Assembly: GCA_937912045.1 (NCBI GenBank)
Contig: CALDPI010000185.1
Location: 1 to 8,530 of the forward strand
Length of the DNA stretch: 8,530 nucleotides
Source of the DNA: an uncultured Clostridia bacterium
GTDB lineage: Bacteria > Bacillota > Clostridia > Oscillospirales > Acutalibacteraceae
Reading direction: 5' to 3'
The notes beneath the pieces are model-generated. The model was not told where the DNA came from, ran no database searches, and saw only the letters and a list, made by a program, of their open reading frames with translations. Positions 6,404 to 8,530 of this stretch are shown in pieces (position 1 is the first letter of the stretch; each line of letters begins with the position of its first letter). The position numbers were made by a program, and so were the translations under genes.

Positions 6404-8077
6404 TTAAAGTACAAGATTTATAAACTCACTTATTTCAAGGTTGATTTTTTTCATTGCGTCACGGTCACCGCTTTTGAGGTGAAGCACGTAGTTGCGCTGC
6501 TGCTGAAGATAATAAAACTTCTCTAATATCTTTTCGGCCTTTTCCTCGCCTATGTCGGTTCGGATTTTGCCGTTTTTAAGGGCAGACATTGCAGCCTTGC
6601 ACTTTTCCTCCGCTGAGGAAACCGCCTTGATGGGCTTCCCTTCGCCGCAGAAGGAATAAAACCTGTTTTTGCCTGAAAGCAGAATTCGCCAGTTTGAAAA
6701 ATCGGGTGTTCTGCCATCCTTTTTTGCCTTTTCCTCTATATCCTTTGTGATGGTGGCAAGGTCGGACAAGAGTGCCTCGTTTCCACCGCTGCGGTCGGCA
6801 CCGTTTTTGCGCAGATAATCAACCGCGCCGACAAAACGGTTGAATTTTTTGCCTATGTCCTTTGGAAGAGACTGCACCTGTGCCAAAAGCTCGGGATTGT
6901 TCGAAAACGTTGTCACCAGGCTGCAGCCGTCCTGCCAGACGGTCTTCTTTGACAGCTCGGTCGCGATGCGGAAGGCCTTTTTCATCGGGTCGTTTGGGTC
7001 ATCCTCCCTTTTGCAGATGTTGGAGGTGATAAAGAAATATTCCCAATCCCGCTTGGCCAAAACGTCCTCTGTATCACCCGAGTCGTTGTTGCGGTCCTTG
7101 GCATAAATCCTGCACTCATCTATGACTTCTTGATTTTCGGTGTATATTATTCGTTTATCAACAATATATTTGGGCAGATTTTCGCACAGTATGGCGAGAG
7201 CCATTGCGGTGTGTCCGTTTTCGTGGCACCACCTGAAGCAATCAAACGCACCGCAGGGCCTGTCAGCGTGGAGCAGTGTGGCATATTTGTGCTTTGCCTC
7301 GGCTACGATGCGGTCAAAAACGCTGTCCTTTTCTTCCGATTTTTCGTACTGCTCTATTCCGCTTGTTATGGCTTCGACTATGCTGTCTATATTATTTATT
7401 CTGCCGATTTTAACCTCTTCATAAAAATCGGTCAGGCTTTCGATTATGCCAAAGCGGTCGCGTCCGCCGCAGTATTCGCACAGCTTTTTGGTGCTGCCGT
7501 AGTTTTTAAGCTCGTCAAGGCCTGATATCAAATCGAAAATTTTATAAGCTTCGGTGCGGTCGTATATGGGCGAGGGGTTTTCGGCGGTTGCACCGCGCAC
7601 AAAGTTTACGTAAAAGACCTGACAGAGATTCAGTCGTTGACTTTTGATGGACTGTATTGAGGATATTAAATACATTGCGGTATCGCGAAAGCCGCCCGTA
7701 ACGTCGAGGTATATGTTTGCGCCCTCGGGCAGCTCACCGAGCAGTGCCTGGCAGGAGGCGAAAATATCCCCCGAGGATATGCTGTCGCCGCGCAGCACGG
7801 CACTGCTGTTTTTTACCTCTGTTTCGGGCGAAAGTGCCGCAAGCTCGGCCGACAACAGCTCGCACACGTTTTCGGATTCGGGGGTGGCAAGCAGGATTAC
7901 CTTGTCAAGCTTTTGGGGCGCCAGCAGCTCTATGAGTAATTTTGGCACCGTTTCGTTGGTGTGGGCGCCCGTAACCGAAACGGTTTTTTCGCCGTCCTTG
8001 TACTGATAGTAATTAATCTGCTTGTCCTGGCCTGCGCGAATGGCGCTTGCCGATGCTATTAAAATGTTTTTTGTCAC
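6404..8077 (-). CDS. csx1: CARF-HEPN ribonuclease, Csx1/Csx2-like type III ancillary effector
   Basis: Predicted cyclic-oligoadenylate-activated RNase, the collateral arm of the type III response. Residues 1 to about 185 read as a CARF domain of the TM1812/Csx2 kind: strand LDKVILLAT at 57-65, then the ligand-loop motif DVTGGFRD at 125-132, then strand VFYVNFV. A later helix pair (HENGHTAMALAILCENLP, 285-302) resembles the segment after the CARF domain in TM1812 relatives. The HEPN active site is RNYVLH at 528-533, an R-x4-H motif 25 residues from the C terminus. Cysteines C200 and C203 form a CxxC pair just after the CARF domain; no second pair is evident. The start is GTG at 8077, supported by GGAGG nine bases upstream and by the TGA/GTG overlap with the gene before. 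Its place directly before cas10 fits signalling partners. Csx1, Csx2 and Csm6 names overlap for such proteins; the domain assignment is firmer than the symbol. Confidence 0.88.
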   Translation of the reverse strand: MTKNILIASASAIRAGQDKQINYYQYKDGEKTVSVTGAHTNETVPKLLIELLAPQKLDKVILLATPESENVCELLSAELAALSPETEVKNSSAVLRGDSISSGDIFASCQALLGELPEGANIYLDVTGGFRDTAMYLISSIQSIKSQRLNLCQVFYVNFVRGATAENPSPIYDRTEAYKIFDLISGLDELKNYGSTKKLCEYCGGRDRFGIIESLTDFYEEVKIGRINNIDSIVEAITSGIEQYEKSEEKDSVFDRIVAEAKHKYATLLHADRPCGAFDCFRWCHENGHTAMALAILCENLPKYIVDKRIIYTENQEVIDECRIYAKDRNNDSGDTEDVLAKRDWEYFFITSNICKREDDPNDPMKKAFRIATELSKKTVWQDGCSLVTTFSNNPELLAQVQSLPKDIGKKFNRFVGAVDYLRKNGADRSGGNEALLSDLATITKDIEEKAKKDGRTPDFSNWRILLSGKNRFYSFCGEGKPIKAVSSAEEKCKAAMSALKNGKIRTDIGEEKAEKILEKFYYLQQQRNYVLHLKSGDRDAMKKINLEISEFINLVL

Positions 8078-8526
8078 GCAGCATCACCTCCACCGTACAT
8101 AACGCTTAATTTGCTTCTGAAATTTTTAATCTGCTTGCTGATTGTTGCCTTGCTGATTTTCACCCTGTCGCCCGTTTCTCCTATGGTCCTGTAGCGGTCG
8201 GGGTCAAAGTGTTCAACGTAGCACTCAATCGACCTGTCACGCAGGCCGTAGTCATCACAAAGCCCATGCTCGTGCACAAAGGGGGAATATCCGCTATTTG
8301 AAAGCGCCGACAAGGTATAGGCCCCGTCCCCTACCGCGAGCATTGCCCTTGTATAGTCCTTGTCCATGGGCTCTAAAATTTCGCCGCCGCGGTCCTCGAG
8401 GGTGTAAGAATATGCCTCTTCCTCGCGGACGGCGTTTATTATCAAAAGGCTATAAATAAGCGGAAAAATCACGTGTGCTTTTTTGGATTTTAAAATATTT
8501 TTGGAAAGTCGGGCGAGATGAAGCAA
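8074..8526 (-). CDS. Partial protein of unknown function with C-terminal helix-turn-helix (5' end outside window)
   Basis: I do not recognise this family. The frame is open to the right edge. The first possible start inside the window is a TTG four bases from the edge with no room for a ribosome site, so the real start is probably outside and the visible 150 residues are a C-terminal part. Residues about 111-141 look like a helix-turn-helix, with a recognition-helix-like KISKATISKQIKNF run and basic residues after it. Residues 17-33 are hydrophobic (FPLIYSLLIINAV), but flanking charges suggest a buried helix rather than a membrane span. The TGA stop overlaps the GTG start of the CARF-HEPN gene by four bases, and the last codons carry that gene's ribosome site, so the two are probably translated together. 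A DNA-binding regulator of the operon is a reasonable inference; a CARF-HTH protein cut by the window edge is possible. The product is uncertain, but the reading frame is secure. Confidence 0.8.
   Translation of the reverse strand: MLHLARLSKNILKSKKAHVIFPLIYSLLIINAVREEEAYSYTLEDRGGEILEPMDKDYTRAMLAVGDGAYTLSALSNSGYSPFVHEHGLCDDYGLRDRSIECYVEHFDPDRYRTIGETGDRVKISKATISKQIKNFRSKLSVMYGGGDAA
8087..8091 (-). promoter_or_regulatory. Shine-Dalgarno site fixing the GTG start of the CARF-HEPN gene
   Basis: GGAGG sits nine bases before the GTG at 8077-8075, within the last codons of the upstream HTH gene. No in-frame ATG lies nearby, so this site together with the four-base stop/start overlap decides the non-ATG start and points to translational coupling. 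Confidence 0.8.
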
Positions 8527-8530
8527 AAGC

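Noticed and set aside
7130..7525. A plus-strand open frame with hydrophobic stretches that looks membrane-like
   Set aside because: It lies fully inside the CARF-HEPN gene on the other strand; the hydrophobic character is a by-product of the opposite-strand codons, and no start context supports it.
8428..8478. Hydrophobic run in the HTH protein considered as a membrane helix
   Set aside because: FPLIYSLLIINAV is only about 13 residues before charged REEE and after basic KSKK; it fits a buried helix better than a membrane span.

Overview
The window is one stretch of a leftward (minus-strand) operon encoding a type III CRISPR-Cas effector. The gene set best matches subtype III-D, in the fused-subunit form known as III-Dv / III-D2. 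Almost every base is coding. Seven genes are read from the right edge to the left edge, with junctions ranging from a 20-nt overlap to a 20-nt gap. G+C looks close to half by eye. Strong Shine-Dalgarno sites, a GTG start, free use of ATA and AGA codons and the protein style suggest an uncultured gut- or rumen-type Clostridia (Bacillota). This taxonomic guess is weak.

Layout in transcription order: (1) 8526-8074, a gene entering from the right edge, of unknown function with a C-terminal helix-turn-helix. (2) 8077-6404, a CARF-HEPN ribonuclease of the Csx1/Csx2 (TM1812-like) type. (3) 6383-4980, a short Cas10 with two palm domains, a GGDE site and no HD nuclease. (4) 4983-3064, a fusion of a Csm3-like Cas7, a Csx10/Cas5-like domain and a helical tail that could be a Cas11 small subunit. 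(5) 3083-1836, a tandem double Cas7. (6) 1831-1334, Csx19. (7) 1330-56, a Cas7 with a large insertion (TIGR03986-like) that stops before its expected C-terminal motif.

Expected joint function, from family knowledge: genes 3 to 7 assemble on a crRNA. The Cas7 domains form the backbone and cut target RNA, the Csx10 domain holds the crRNA 5' end, and Cas10 makes cyclic oligoadenylate when target RNA binds. The oligoadenylate would bind the CARF domain of gene 2 and switch on its HEPN ribonuclease. Gene 1 may regulate the operon. No Cas6, Cas1, Cas2 or CRISPR array lies in the window, and the operon promoter must be beyond the right edge.

The points most worth a second look are the triple fusion, the stripped-down GGDE Cas10 beside an apparently intact CARF-HEPN effector, the C-terminal loss in the last Cas7, and the unassigned HTH gene coupled to the CARF-HEPN gene.
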